From Bradyrhizobium sp. JYMT SZCCT0180 (GTDB lineage Bacteria; Pseudomonadota; Alphaproteobacteria; Rhizobiales; Xanthobacteraceae), in assembly GCF_018130165.1 (NCBI RefSeq), contig NZ_JAFCLZ010000033.1:1-64000 (forward strand): a stretch of DNA of 64,000 bases, written 5' to 3'. The position numbers were made by a program, and so were the translations under genes. Below are positions 36,790-44,861 of the stretch, piece by piece. The notes below the pieces were generated by a model. That model was not told the DNA's origin and searched no databases. It saw only the letters and a program-made list of their open reading frames with translations. How positions within the stretch are numbered: the stretch's first letter is position 1; every line of letters begins with the position of its first letter.

Positions 36790-37641
36790 ATGGCCACCAC
36801 AGCTACCGCCACAATGCCGGCTTCAACCGCCACCCCCGCCCCCGATCTTGCCGCGCTGAAGACCAGGCAGCAGGCAGCGTGGTCGTCAGGCAACTACGCC
36901 ATCGTCGGTTCCACACTGCAGATCGTCGGCGAGCAGCTGTGCGAAGCAATGGACCTCAAGGCCGGCGCCAAGGTGCTGGACGTCGCCGCCGGCAACGGCA
37001 TGGCCTCGCTCGCCGCCGCGCGCCGCTGGTGCGACGTGACCTCGACCGATTACGTGCCGGCGCTTCTGGAACGCGGCCGGGCGCGCGCCAATGCCGAAGG
37101 CATGGGAATAGAGTTTCGCGAGGCCGATGCGGAGAACCTCCCCTTCGACAACAACAGTTTTGAAGTGGTGCTCTCGACCTTCGGCGTGATGTTCACGCCG
37201 AACCAGGACAAGGCGGCGGCAGAATTGCTGCGCGTGTGCAAGCCGAAGGGCCAGATCGGGCTCGCCAACTGGACGCCGGACGGTTTTATCGGCCAGGTGT
37301 TCAAGACGCTCGGCAAGCATCTGCCGCCGCCCGCGGGCGCAAAATCGCCGGCGATGTGGGGCACGCGCGCGCGGCTCACCGAGATGTTCGACGCCGGCGC
37401 GGCCTCGATCAAGGCGGAATCCCGGCTGTTCAATTTCCGCTACCGATCGGCCGAGCATTTCCTCGACGTGTTCAAGACGTTCTATGGCCCGGTGCTGAAA
37501 GCGTTCGCCGCGCTCGAACCCACAAAACAGGAAGAGCTGCACAACGATTTGCACGCGCTGATCGTCCGCATGAACCGCGCCACCAACGGCAGCATGGTGG
37601 TGCCGAGCGAATATCTCGAAGTGGTGATCACGAAGCGATGA
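36790..37641 (+). CDS. Class I SAM-dependent methyltransferase
   Basis: 283 residues. The SAM-binding motif I is VLDVAAGNGMASLAAA near residue 60, with the acidic end of strand 2 (STDYVPALLERG) and motif VLSTFGVMFTPNQDKAAAELLRVCKPKGQIGLANWTP that follows the usual order for Methyltransf_11/UbiE-like enzymes. GAGGAGG precedes ATG 36790; the first residues are Ala/Thr-rich. The substrate is unknown. An alpha/beta hydrolase gene follows after a palindromic repeat. Confidence 0.9.
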   Translation: MATTATATMPASTATPAPDLAALKTRQQAAWSSGNYAIVGSTLQIVGEQLCEAMDLKAGAKVLDVAAGNGMASLAAARRWCDVTSTDYVPALLERGRARANAEGMGIEFREADAENLPFDNNSFEVVLSTFGVMFTPNQDKAAAELLRVCKPKGQIGLANWTPDGFIGQVFKTLGKHLPPPAGAKSPAMWGTRARLTEMFDAGAASIKAESRLFNFRYRSAEHFLDVFKTFYGPVLKAFAALEPTKQEELHNDLHALIVRMNRATNGSMVVPSEYLEVVITKR

Positions 37642-37676
37642 CGATTCACTTCCAGACTCCCCGCTCGCCTCTTCTT

Positions 37677-37812
37677 ACCTCTCCCCGCTTGCGGGGAGAG
37701 GTCGGATCGCATCGCGATCCGGGTGAGGGGGTACAGGTCTCTCCATTGGCCCAAGCGCTCGCGGTGAGAGCCCCTCACCCCGCCCCTCTCCCCGTAAAGA
37801 ACGGGGAGAGGG
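37677..37812. repeat. Palindromic repeat, family R5
   Basis: CCTCTCCCCGCTTGCGGGGAGAGG and CCCTCTCCCCG...CGGGGAGAGGG flank the inverted pair GGGTGAGGGG/CCCCTCACCC. Copies at 43668-43800 and 59400-59537. Confidence 0.9.
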
Positions 37813-37845
37813 AGATTGCGCGAAAGAACATACAGGATGAGTTCG

Positions 37846-38715
37846 ATGAATGTTTTGACTCAAGTACCTTCACGCAAAAGCGCTACCGCCTGCGTCGTCG
37901 CGCTGCATTGCTCACTCGGTGCGGGACGCCAATGGGCAAAACTCGCCGCCGAATTTGGGCCCGGCACAAAGCTGATCGCGCCGGACCTGATCGGCTATGG
38001 CAGTAAGGTCTGCACGTTCGACCTGCCGCTGACGCTGGCGCAGGAAGTGGCGTGCCTGCGCGAGACGCTTGATCCGGTTGATGGCCCGATCCATCTGGTC
38101 GGGCATTCCTATGGCGGCGCCATCGCGTTCAAGATCGCGACCGATCCGGCGTATGAGCATCGCATTCGCAGTCTGACGCTGATCGAGCCGGTGCTGCCGA
38201 CGCTGCTGCGCGAAAGCGCGCCGGACCGGCGGCTGCACGACCAGTTCGAAGGTCTTGCCGCCGAGGTGCGAGAGGATATCTGGAACGGGTCAGTGCTGGA
38301 GGCGATCGACAAGTTTTCCGAGTTCTGGTTCGGCTCCGGCCCGCGCGAGGAGCTGTCAGTGGCCGCGCGCATCCGCATGATCGAACATGCGGAAAGATTA
38401 CCGTACGATTTCGCTGCCGCGTTCGCCGAACAGAACGTGACGATGGCGGCGGCCTCGCTACGGGTACCGACGCTGCTGTTGTCCGGCGGGCAATCGCCGA
38501 ACCTGACCCAGCGCATCGTCCGCCGGCTGGCCGCGGTGATCGACGGCGCCGAACTGCGCCATCTGCCGGATGCCGGCCATATGCTTGCCATGACCCATGC
38601 CGCCATCATCAACCCCGTGATCGCGGCCCACATCGCCCGCGCCGATGAACTCGCCGGCGTGTCGCTGGCGGCCGGTCAGCCGGCGGCGAAGCTGGTCAGC
38701 CTGGCAGGCGGTTGA
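37846..38715 (+). CDS. Alpha/beta hydrolase
   Basis: 289 residues. The nucleophile elbow is GHSYGG, the oxyanion segment ALHCSLGAG and the catalytic His is in DAGHMLAMTH, as in the esterase/lactonase type of alpha/beta hydrolases. ATG 37846 is chosen for the spacing to ACAGGA; ATG 37837 is also possible. The gene starts 33 bases after a palindromic repeat. The substrate is unknown; linkage to the upstream methyltransferase is only positional. Confidence 0.88.
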   Translation: MNVLTQVPSRKSATACVVALHCSLGAGRQWAKLAAEFGPGTKLIAPDLIGYGSKVCTFDLPLTLAQEVACLRETLDPVDGPIHLVGHSYGGAIAFKIATDPAYEHRIRSLTLIEPVLPTLLRESAPDRRLHDQFEGLAAEVREDIWNGSVLEAIDKFSEFWFGSGPREELSVAARIRMIEHAERLPYDFAAAFAEQNVTMAAASLRVPTLLLSGGQSPNLTQRIVRRLAAVIDGAELRHLPDAGHMLAMTHAAIINPVIAAHIARADELAGVSLAAGQPAAKLVSLAGG

Positions 38716-38823
38716 ACGGCGATTTGGACCATCTTGGTGGTCTTCTTGCCGCTTGGCGCGCCGGTCGGGCATCTGGTATCCATTTCTGGTATTTATGGGC
38801 CCGAAACTGGAAATGAAACGCCG

Positions 38824-39708
38824 ATGATCACCGCGCGCGACCTCAAGCTGCCTGCCCTGATGCTTGCGGGGGCACTCAGCCTGGCCGCGCCACAGGCGTT
38901 TGCCGCCGACGAGGAAACGGCGCCCAAGGGCGCGGCGGTCACCGTGTTCAAGGCCGCGAAATCCTGCTTCGGCAACAATGTCGAGGTGTCCGGCACCATC
39001 ATCGCGCGCGAGGAAACGCAGGTGCGGCCCGAGCGCATGGGGCTGAAGGTCGCCGAAGTGCTGATCGATGCCGGCGATACCGTCACCGCTGGCCAGACGC
39101 TGGCCCGGCTGACGTTGCCGGAAGGCGGCACGGTGCTGGTGCAGGCGCCCGTCGCCGGGCTGGTTTCGGCCTCGACCGCCGCGGTCGGCGCCATGGCGTC
39201 GGGCAAGGGCGAGGCGCTGTTTTCGATCATCGCCCGCAGCGAATTCGACCTCGTCGGGCTGGTGCCGACCCGCGACATCGCAAAACTTCAGATCAACCAG
39301 AACGCACGGATCAAGGTGATCGGCGCCGGCGAAGTCGATGGCAGGGTGCGGCGGCTGTCGACCACAGTCGAGCCCAACAGCCAGCTCGCCCAGGTCTTCA
39401 TCGCGGTCACCACCAACCGCCGGCTACTGGTCAACTCCTCCGGGCGGGCGCAGATCAAGACTGGCCAGAGCTGCGGCATCTCGGTGCCGCTGACCGCGAT
39501 CCTCTATGGCAATGCCGGCACCGTGGTGCAGGTGGTGAAGCGCCAGCGCGTCGAGACGCGGCGGGTGGAAACCGGATTGATGTCACAGGGCCAGGTCGAG
39601 ATCCGCGAGGGCATCGTCGAAGGCGATATCGTGGTCGCCCGCGCCGGTGCCCTGCTGCGCGAAGGCGATCCGGTGCGCCCGGTGATGGTGGCCTCGGACG
39701 CGAAGTAA
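38824..39708 (+). CDS. HlyD/RND adaptor-like periplasmic protein, orphan
   Basis: 294 residues. A signal peptide (about 1-28, ending AFAAD) replaces the membrane anchor of the related protein at 21009-21935. The barrel-sandwich halves REETQVRPERMGLKVAEVLIDAGDTVTAGQ and VQAPVAGLVSAS match a lipoyl-like domain with no helical hairpin. Cys48 (KSCFG) and Cys217 (QSCGISVP) are at the same places as the cysteines of the paralogue. No pump or channel gene is adjacent; it converges with the second caspase-like gene. Signal and size suggest a free periplasmic adaptor. Confidence 0.82.
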   Translation: MITARDLKLPALMLAGALSLAAPQAFAADEETAPKGAAVTVFKAAKSCFGNNVEVSGTIIAREETQVRPERMGLKVAEVLIDAGDTVTAGQTLARLTLPEGGTVLVQAPVAGLVSASTAAVGAMASGKGEALFSIIARSEFDLVGLVPTRDIAKLQINQNARIKVIGAGEVDGRVRRLSTTVEPNSQLAQVFIAVTTNRRLLVNSSGRAQIKTGQSCGISVPLTAILYGNAGTVVQVVKRQRVETRRVETGLMSQGQVEIREGIVEGDIVVARAGALLREGDPVRPVMVASDAK

Positions 39709-39723
39709 GGATTGGCTGGAATC

Positions 39724-39818
39724 GTAGGGTGGGCAAAGCGCAAGCGTGCCCACCATTCAAGTCAATGATTCCGGGAGAGATGGTGGGCACGGCGCAAGTG
39801 CGCCTTTGCCCACCCTAG
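39724..39818. repeat. Palindromic repeat, family R3
   Basis: GTAGGGTGGGCAAAG and CTTTGCCCACCCTAG as inverted arms, with GTGCCCACCAT/ATGGTGGGCAC inside. It separates convergent genes, as the copy at 8080-8168 does. Confidence 0.85.
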
Positions 39819-39826
39819 GTCTGAAA

Positions 39827-40666
39827 TCAGCCGCCGATGCTGACGTCTTCGAGCAACGAGGACGACACCGAGGGAACCTGCTCGCCTTCGCTGGCGCGGG
39901 AGATGGTCGCGCGCGTTTTGTTGAAGGCGGTTTCGACGCCCGCTTGCGCGTCGAGGTTATTGAGCAGCTCGGACATCAGCACGCTGTACTGGCCCTTGGA
40001 ATCATCGGCCACCTTGCCCGGCGTCGCCGAGGTCAGGATCAGCGCGTTTTCGGGCGCCGAGATCGGCGCCAGGCCGTGGGAGTAGGAACGGAAACGGCGC
40101 TCATAGGGGTTGCGGCGGGAGGCGTCGACCACGACGAGTTTGACCTTGGCGCCCTGCTCCTTCATCGCGTCGAGCACGGCCTCGATGCTGACGCCGTCGC
40201 GGCGGACATCGGCTTCCTTCCAGATCGCGGCATCGACCGGGATCATGTAGCTCTGGCGGCCGACCTGGACGCCGTAGCCGCCGAAGAACAGCATCACCAC
40301 GCTGTCGGGCTTGATCTTGGACTTGAGCCGGCCAATGGCGCGGGCCATGTCGTCCTTGGTGGCGTCTTCCACCACGTCGACGTCAAAGCCCTTGCCGCGC
40401 AACGCCGCGGTCAGGCCGCGCGCGTCATTGATCGGCTGCGCCAGCGGCGCCGAGGCGTCGGGATAGTGGCCGTTGCCGATGACCAGTGCGACGCGGGAAG
40501 TCTTGGTGGCGACGTCGGAATTCTGTTCGGTCGCGATCGCCTTGGCGGCATCGAGCGAACGCTTGTTGAGCGCAGCATGGGCGCCGATCGCCAGTGACAC
40601 CAGGCCGACCAAAGCGGCGGCCACGGTGATCGAGCGGCGAGAGATGCTTGGCTTGCTACCGTCCAT
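39827..40666 (-). CDS. Exported caspase-fold pseudoenzyme, second copy
   Basis: 279 residues. An N-terminal SRRSITVAAALVGL segment is a signal or membrane anchor and looks Tat-like. The caspase-like domain (RVALVIGNGHYPDASAPL) shares long identical runs with the protein at 18501-20036 (QSYMIPVDA, EADVRRDG, VDASRRNP, ERRFRS). The catalytic His position reads GGYG with Tyr131 and the Cys position reads Ser183, so both catalytic residues are gone. There is no proline linker or TPR part. ATG 40666 is preferred to a TTG at 40681. Confidence 0.83.
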   Translation of the reverse strand: MDGSKPSISRRSITVAAALVGLVSLAIGAHAALNKRSLDAAKAIATEQNSDVATKTSRVALVIGNGHYPDASAPLAQPINDARGLTAALRGKGFDVDVVEDATKDDMARAIGRLKSKIKPDSVVMLFFGGYGVQVGRQSYMIPVDAAIWKEADVRRDGVSIEAVLDAMKEQGAKVKLVVVDASRRNPYERRFRSYSHGLAPISAPENALILTSATPGKVADDSKGQYSVLMSELLNNLDAQAGVETAFNKTRATISRASEGEQVPSVSSSLLEDVSIGG

Positions 40667-40990
40667 TGTTTCAATTCCCAATCGTTGACCAGGGCGCGCC
40701 AGTTAGTCGCGCCAGTGCCGTTTAGGTTTGAGGGGTTGCGAATTGGTGTGCCGTCGAATTATGGCAATTTGCGGCACCGCAACAAAGAAACCCTTAACCC
40801 GCACGGCCATTGCGGGCAACCTCCTTTGGCGCATGACGTTCCCCAAGAGAATGATGGTACCAAATCGGGACATTTTACGTGACATCAGTCACATTTGTAT
40901 TTCCCGCTGATTTGTATCATTTTCAATGGCTTGCAGGCCGGCGGTGGATTCGACGGCCCTCGGTTCACGGTTCCGGCGAAAAGAGACTGC
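40667..40990. other. Divergent intergenic region with a Crp-like palindrome
   Basis: 324 bases between the second caspase-like gene and the toroid-like gene. It contains the palindrome GTGAC-ATCA-GTCAC at 40879-40892. The 16-mer CGTGACATCAGTCACA at 40878-40893 has one mismatch to TGTGA-N6-TCACA. No gene seen. Confidence 0.5.
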
Positions 40991-42727
40991 ATGGGCTTTC
41001 AATATTTCGCCGGCGCCGCCTACCGCGCGCTGACCGCCCGCAAGGACGGGCCGTCGTTGTATGACGTCTGCGACCCCCTGCTGCTGAACTATGCCGGCGG
41101 CGATCCCCATCTCGGAAAATTCTATCGGACCGCGCTCGGCAACCCGGCGCTGCGCCCGCTGCTGCGCCGGACCGGTTTGCCGCAACTGCGCGACGAAGGC
41201 CGGCTGCAGTCGCTGCGTGAGGCACTGACCCGCGCCCGCGACGACGACGCGCCCGACTGGGAAGCGGTAGGTACACCCATTGCCGAACTGATGGAGAGCA
41301 TCGAGATCCGTCATCCCAAGCCGGCACCGGCCGTGGCGCCGGCAAAAGCGCCTGACCTCGCCGAGATCGAGCGCGTGATCCGGACCTGCGGGTCGCATCT
41401 GCTGCGCTCGTTTGCCAAGAACGGCTTCATTCCGACCTATGCCGCGTTCAACCTGCTCGGCGATGCCGATATGGGCGGGCGCGAAATGCTGATGGCGCTG
41501 ACCGGGCTCAATTCGCGCGGCTACAAGAACTCGACCTTGCTGTTCAGCCTGGCGCGGATCTTCATCGCGCATTCGCCGGCCCGCGCGCTGATCAACCCGC
41601 CCTGGACCGGCATCGCCGAGCCGATGTGGGAGCCGATGCAGATCCGGCACCGCTCGGCCTATTACGACGCCTTCTTCACCGAGGCGCTGCTCAGCTTCGT
41701 CGAAACCGGCCTGGCCTCCGGGGACCAGACGGCGGCGTCGCGCCGCGCCATCTCGGAGATGGTCGATTTTTGCCTCGCCACCAGCGCCGAGGAAGTGCCC
41801 TCGCATGACGGCTCCACCGTGCGCGTCATCACCGCACTGGCGCCGCTGCCGCATCCGCGCTTTTCAAAGTTCTTTTCCCAGATCAAGCAGGATCTCGGCT
41901 TCGGCATCTACGTGCCGGACTGCGACACCACCGCCTGCTCGTTTTCGGCGGCGACGCAGGCCGGCTCGACCGATCCGATCCTCGACCAGCCGCTACTGGA
42001 TTTCTACGCCGGCTATCAGGTCCGCAGCGGCGCCAACGAGCCGCGCGTGACGGTGCCGCTGAACGACAATGTCGAGTACGAGGGCGGCGTCGTTACCTGG
42101 ATCGACAACCTCGCCGGCGACCGGCCCTACGGCAACGACCTCGATCCCACGCTCAACCTCGACATCCTCGAGGTCAGCTTCCGCAACCTCAGCCGCTGGA
42201 AGATCATCGAGACGCCGTCACGGCTCGAGACGGTTCACCGCATCATCGGCTTCCAAAAGCGGCTGGTGGAAAGCGGCGCGTTCAGCAATCCGCGCTCGCA
42301 TATCTATTATCTGCCGGAGCTGTACTGCGCCTATTTCGGCCGCTGCTATGCGGCCTTCATCGCGCTGCCGCCGGCGGCGCGGCTGGCGATCGATCCCGAA
42401 AACACCTTCGACTTCATCCGCAGCCGCGTGCTGGCCTATGTCGAGGGCGAGCTGATCACCCACGAGATGAACGCCTTCGACGCGGCGCTGGCCCTGATGG
42501 CGCTGGCGCATCTCGGCGCCGACGCTTCGAGTTTTGCGCCTGCGCTGCATTGCATCGTCGCCGCTACCGGCGAAGGTGGTCGCCATGGTCCCTTCAAGGC
42601 CTATGAGTGGAACAAGATGAAGACCCCGACGCGCATCCTGGTCGGCGGCCCCGAGGTGACCTCGGCCTTCGTGCTGATGGGGCTGGCGCTGGCACGGGGA
42701 GTGATGATGCGGGGTAGAGGCGCTTAA
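40991..42727 (+). CDS. Alpha/alpha-toroid-like protein (terpene cyclase/prenyltransferase fold)
   Basis: 578 residues with no signal peptide or membrane helix. Two stretches recall squalene-hopene-type cyclases: VPDCDTTACSF near residues 308-318 is like the DxDDTA acid motif, and NDLDPTLNLDIL near 382-393 is like the NDVDPVVNANVL helix; a later SHIYYLPELYCAYFGR fits the next barrel helix. I therefore infer an alpha/alpha barrel, perhaps without cyclase activity since the motif has Thr at the third acidic position. ATG 40991 starts in a good context (AAAGAGACTGC). No terpenoid genes are adjacent. Confidence 0.6.
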   Translation: MGFQYFAGAAYRALTARKDGPSLYDVCDPLLLNYAGGDPHLGKFYRTALGNPALRPLLRRTGLPQLRDEGRLQSLREALTRARDDDAPDWEAVGTPIAELMESIEIRHPKPAPAVAPAKAPDLAEIERVIRTCGSHLLRSFAKNGFIPTYAAFNLLGDADMGGREMLMALTGLNSRGYKNSTLLFSLARIFIAHSPARALINPPWTGIAEPMWEPMQIRHRSAYYDAFFTEALLSFVETGLASGDQTAASRRAISEMVDFCLATSAEEVPSHDGSTVRVITALAPLPHPRFSKFFSQIKQDLGFGIYVPDCDTTACSFSAATQAGSTDPILDQPLLDFYAGYQVRSGANEPRVTVPLNDNVEYEGGVVTWIDNLAGDRPYGNDLDPTLNLDILEVSFRNLSRWKIIETPSRLETVHRIIGFQKRLVESGAFSNPRSHIYYLPELYCAYFGRCYAAFIALPPAARLAIDPENTFDFIRSRVLAYVEGELITHEMNAFDAALALMALAHLGADASSFAPALHCIVAATGEGGRHGPFKAYEWNKMKTPTRILVGGPEVTSAFVLMGLALARGVMMRGRGA

Positions 42728-42911
42728 CCGCTCATACCCCACGAAAGAGGGATATCCTGCACGACGCAAGATCGTAAGCTCATGAAGCGCCAAGAGCGCC
42801 GATTTCTGACGGGAAGTTGAAAGCCATGCGGCCCCAGAACACTGGCAAGCCAGCCTCAATGTCCGCACAATCCGCGCAATTGTTGTACGCCATTGCGCGA
42901 CGGGATTGCCG

Positions 42912-43655
42912 ATGAAATCAACACTGTTGAAATCAAGGATTTGGCTTTGCGCCGTTCTGATGTTGTTGCCGTCCACGATGGCGCACGCCGCCGACATCAG
43001 CGGCGTCCCGAAAATACGCGAAGGCGATAAGCTGCAGATCGGCAATACCCGCATTCGGCTCGGCGGCATCGACGCGCCGGCGGTGGACCAGCTCTGCCTC
43101 AACAACAAGGGCGAACGCTGGACCTGCGGCGTCGCCGCGCGTGACGAAATGATCAAGCATTTCGGCAACAAGAGCTGGACCTGCCGGGCCCGCAGCATCG
43201 ATCGCCGCGGCCGCACCGTGGCGCGATGCGAGGTTGGCGGCGAGGACGTCCAGAAATGGCTGGTCGCCAACGGCTGGGCGCTGGCGTTCACGCGTATTTC
43301 CCGCGACTATGAGGCGGATGAAAAGGCCGCGCGCGAGGCCAAGGCCGGCATGTGGCAGGGCGCCTTCATCGCGCCGTGGGACTGGCGCGCCCGCAACAAG
43401 AAGACCGCCATTCTCGGCGCCGCCAAGCCGCCCGAGAACGCCATCACCATCCTATTGGCATCGGCCTCCGGCTCGGTCGCGCCGTCGCCCGACTGCACCA
43501 TCAAGGGCAATGTCAACCGCTCCGGGGAGTGCATCTTCCACCAGCCCACCAGCCGCTGGTATGCGAAGATCGAGATGAAGATCAGCAAGGGCACGCGCTG
43601 GTTCTGCTCGGTCGAAGAGGCAGAAGCCGCGGGCTGCCGCGAGACCAAACGTTAG
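42912..43655 (+). CDS. Secreted thermonuclease-fold protein with altered active site
   Basis: 247 residues. A signal peptide (about 1-27, ending MAHAAD) and a staphylococcal-nuclease-like domain (IGNTRIRLGGIDAP, then DRRGRTVARCEVGG and EADEKAAREAKAGMW). Aligned with staphylococcal nuclease, Arg49 matches Arg35 and Asp54 matches Asp40, but Ala57 is at the Glu43 place and Ala119 at the Arg87 place. A C-terminal Cys-containing segment (CTIKGNVNRSGECIFH, WFCSVEEAEAAGCR) is common in bacterial members. It may be a non-catalytic binding form. ATG 42912 is preferred to TTG 42906. Confidence 0.83.
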   Translation: MKSTLLKSRIWLCAVLMLLPSTMAHAADISGVPKIREGDKLQIGNTRIRLGGIDAPAVDQLCLNNKGERWTCGVAARDEMIKHFGNKSWTCRARSIDRRGRTVARCEVGGEDVQKWLVANGWALAFTRISRDYEADEKAAREAKAGMWQGAFIAPWDWRARNKKTAILGAAKPPENAITILLASASGSVAPSPDCTIKGNVNRSGECIFHQPTSRWYAKIEMKISKGTRWFCSVEEAEAAGCRETKR

Positions 43656-43667
43656 GCTTTCTTTTTA

Positions 43668-43800
43668 CCTCGCCCCGCTTGCGGGGAGAGGTCGCCGCGA
43701 AGCGTCGGGTGAGGGGGTACAGGTATTTCCATGATCACTGAACTCGCGGATAGAGCCCCTCACCCCAACCCTCTCCCCGCGAAGTGCGGGGAGAGGGAGA
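43668..43800. repeat. Palindromic repeat, family R5
   Basis: ACCTCGCCCCGCTTGCGGGGAGAGGT at the left and CCTCTCCCCGCGAAGTGCGGGGAGAGG at the right, with GGGTGAGGGG/CCCCTCACCC inside. The right end supplies GGGAGAGGGAGA, the apparent ribosome binding site of the next gene. Confidence 0.9.
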
Positions 43801-43801
43801 A

Positions 43802-44659
43802 GTGCAACTGAGTGCACGACGCGTGCCCGGCACCCAACCCAGTAATCTCCCACCCCGACAGCATCGCGGCGGGCTGCGCCGCGCGGTTACGCTCACCCTG
43901 TTCATCCTTTGCGGCTATGGCCTGCTCGCCTATCTGATCCTGCCCGGGCTGTGGACGCATTATGAGCACCAGAAAGGCCTCGCCGATCTGCCGATGGTGA
44001 CGCGCACGGGACAAGGCATTCCCGGCGACCCGATGAATGTCGGCCTGATCGGAGACCAGCGTGACGTGATCTGCGCAATGCATCAGGCCGGCTGGTATCC
44101 GGCCGATCCGATCACGCTGAAATCATCGATCGAGATCATAGGCTCCGTGCTGCTCGACCGCCCCTACAAGGATGCGCCGGTCAGCAATCTCTATTATCAG
44201 GAACGCCGCGAGGATCTGGCGTACGAAAAGCCGATCGGCGCCAGCGCCGACCGCCGTAACCACGTGCGTTACTGGAAGGTGCTGGACCAGGGCGAGGAAA
44301 AACGCCCGGTGTGGCTCGGCGCGGCGACGCAAGACCGCGGCGTCGGCGTCAGCCGATACACCGGCGCGGTGACGCATCACATCAGCGCCGATCTCGACAC
44401 CGAGCGCGCGCGGCTCAGTACCGACCTAGCAAATGCCGGCATGGTGACCGCGAAATACCAGGTCACCGGCATCGGGCCGACGATTGCGGGCTATAATGGC
44501 GGCGGCGACCTCTATTACACCGACGGCGAGATCTGGGTGCTGCGGCTGGTCGAGGCGTGCCGGAAGCGCGACGGCCCCGCGGTGACGATCCCGAGCCCGC
44601 CTGCGACCGAGCTGAAGGATCAGATCTGGCATGCGATCGCGGGGGCAATGGGAAAATAA
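43802..44659 (+). CDS. LssY_C-domain membrane-anchored protein
   Basis: 285 residues. One membrane helix (about 30-47: TLTLFILCGYGLLAYLIL) anchors a soluble domain containing DPMNVGLIGDQRDVICAMHQAGWYPADPIT and RNHVRYWKV, which I recognise as the LssY C-terminal-type domain, a module of unknown biochemistry. GTG 43802 lies right after GGGAGAGGGAGA from the preceding repeat, so the repeat appears to provide the ribosome binding site. No link to the neighbours is clear. Confidence 0.72.
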   Translation: MQLSARRVPGTQPSNLPPRQHRGGLRRAVTLTLFILCGYGLLAYLILPGLWTHYEHQKGLADLPMVTRTGQGIPGDPMNVGLIGDQRDVICAMHQAGWYPADPITLKSSIEIIGSVLLDRPYKDAPVSNLYYQERREDLAYEKPIGASADRRNHVRYWKVLDQGEEKRPVWLGAATQDRGVGVSRYTGAVTHHISADLDTERARLSTDLANAGMVTAKYQVTGIGPTIAGYNGGGDLYYTDGEIWVLRLVEACRKRDGPAVTIPSPPATELKDQIWHAIAGAMGK

Positions 44660-44749
44660 GCTGCCATTTGCCGCCATTGTCCGCGACAAACTCGGAGCAA
44701 TTGCGCGAGGGAGCAACGCCAGGAAGCGATCAAGTCTTTTTGCGGCCCT

Positions 44750-44778
44750 GGATTGCTTCGCTGCGCTCGCAATGACGG
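44750..44778. repeat. Half copy of palindromic repeat R1
   Basis: GGATTGCTTCGCTGCGCTCG followed by CAATGACGG is the right arm of R1. The left arm is degraded in the bases before it. Confidence 0.7.
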
Positions 44779-44861
44779 TTTCAATCGATTATTGTCATGC
44801 TCCAGTCCTACCAAACCTCGGGCGCCTTGATTCCGCGTTCCACCGATAAGGAATAAGAAAA

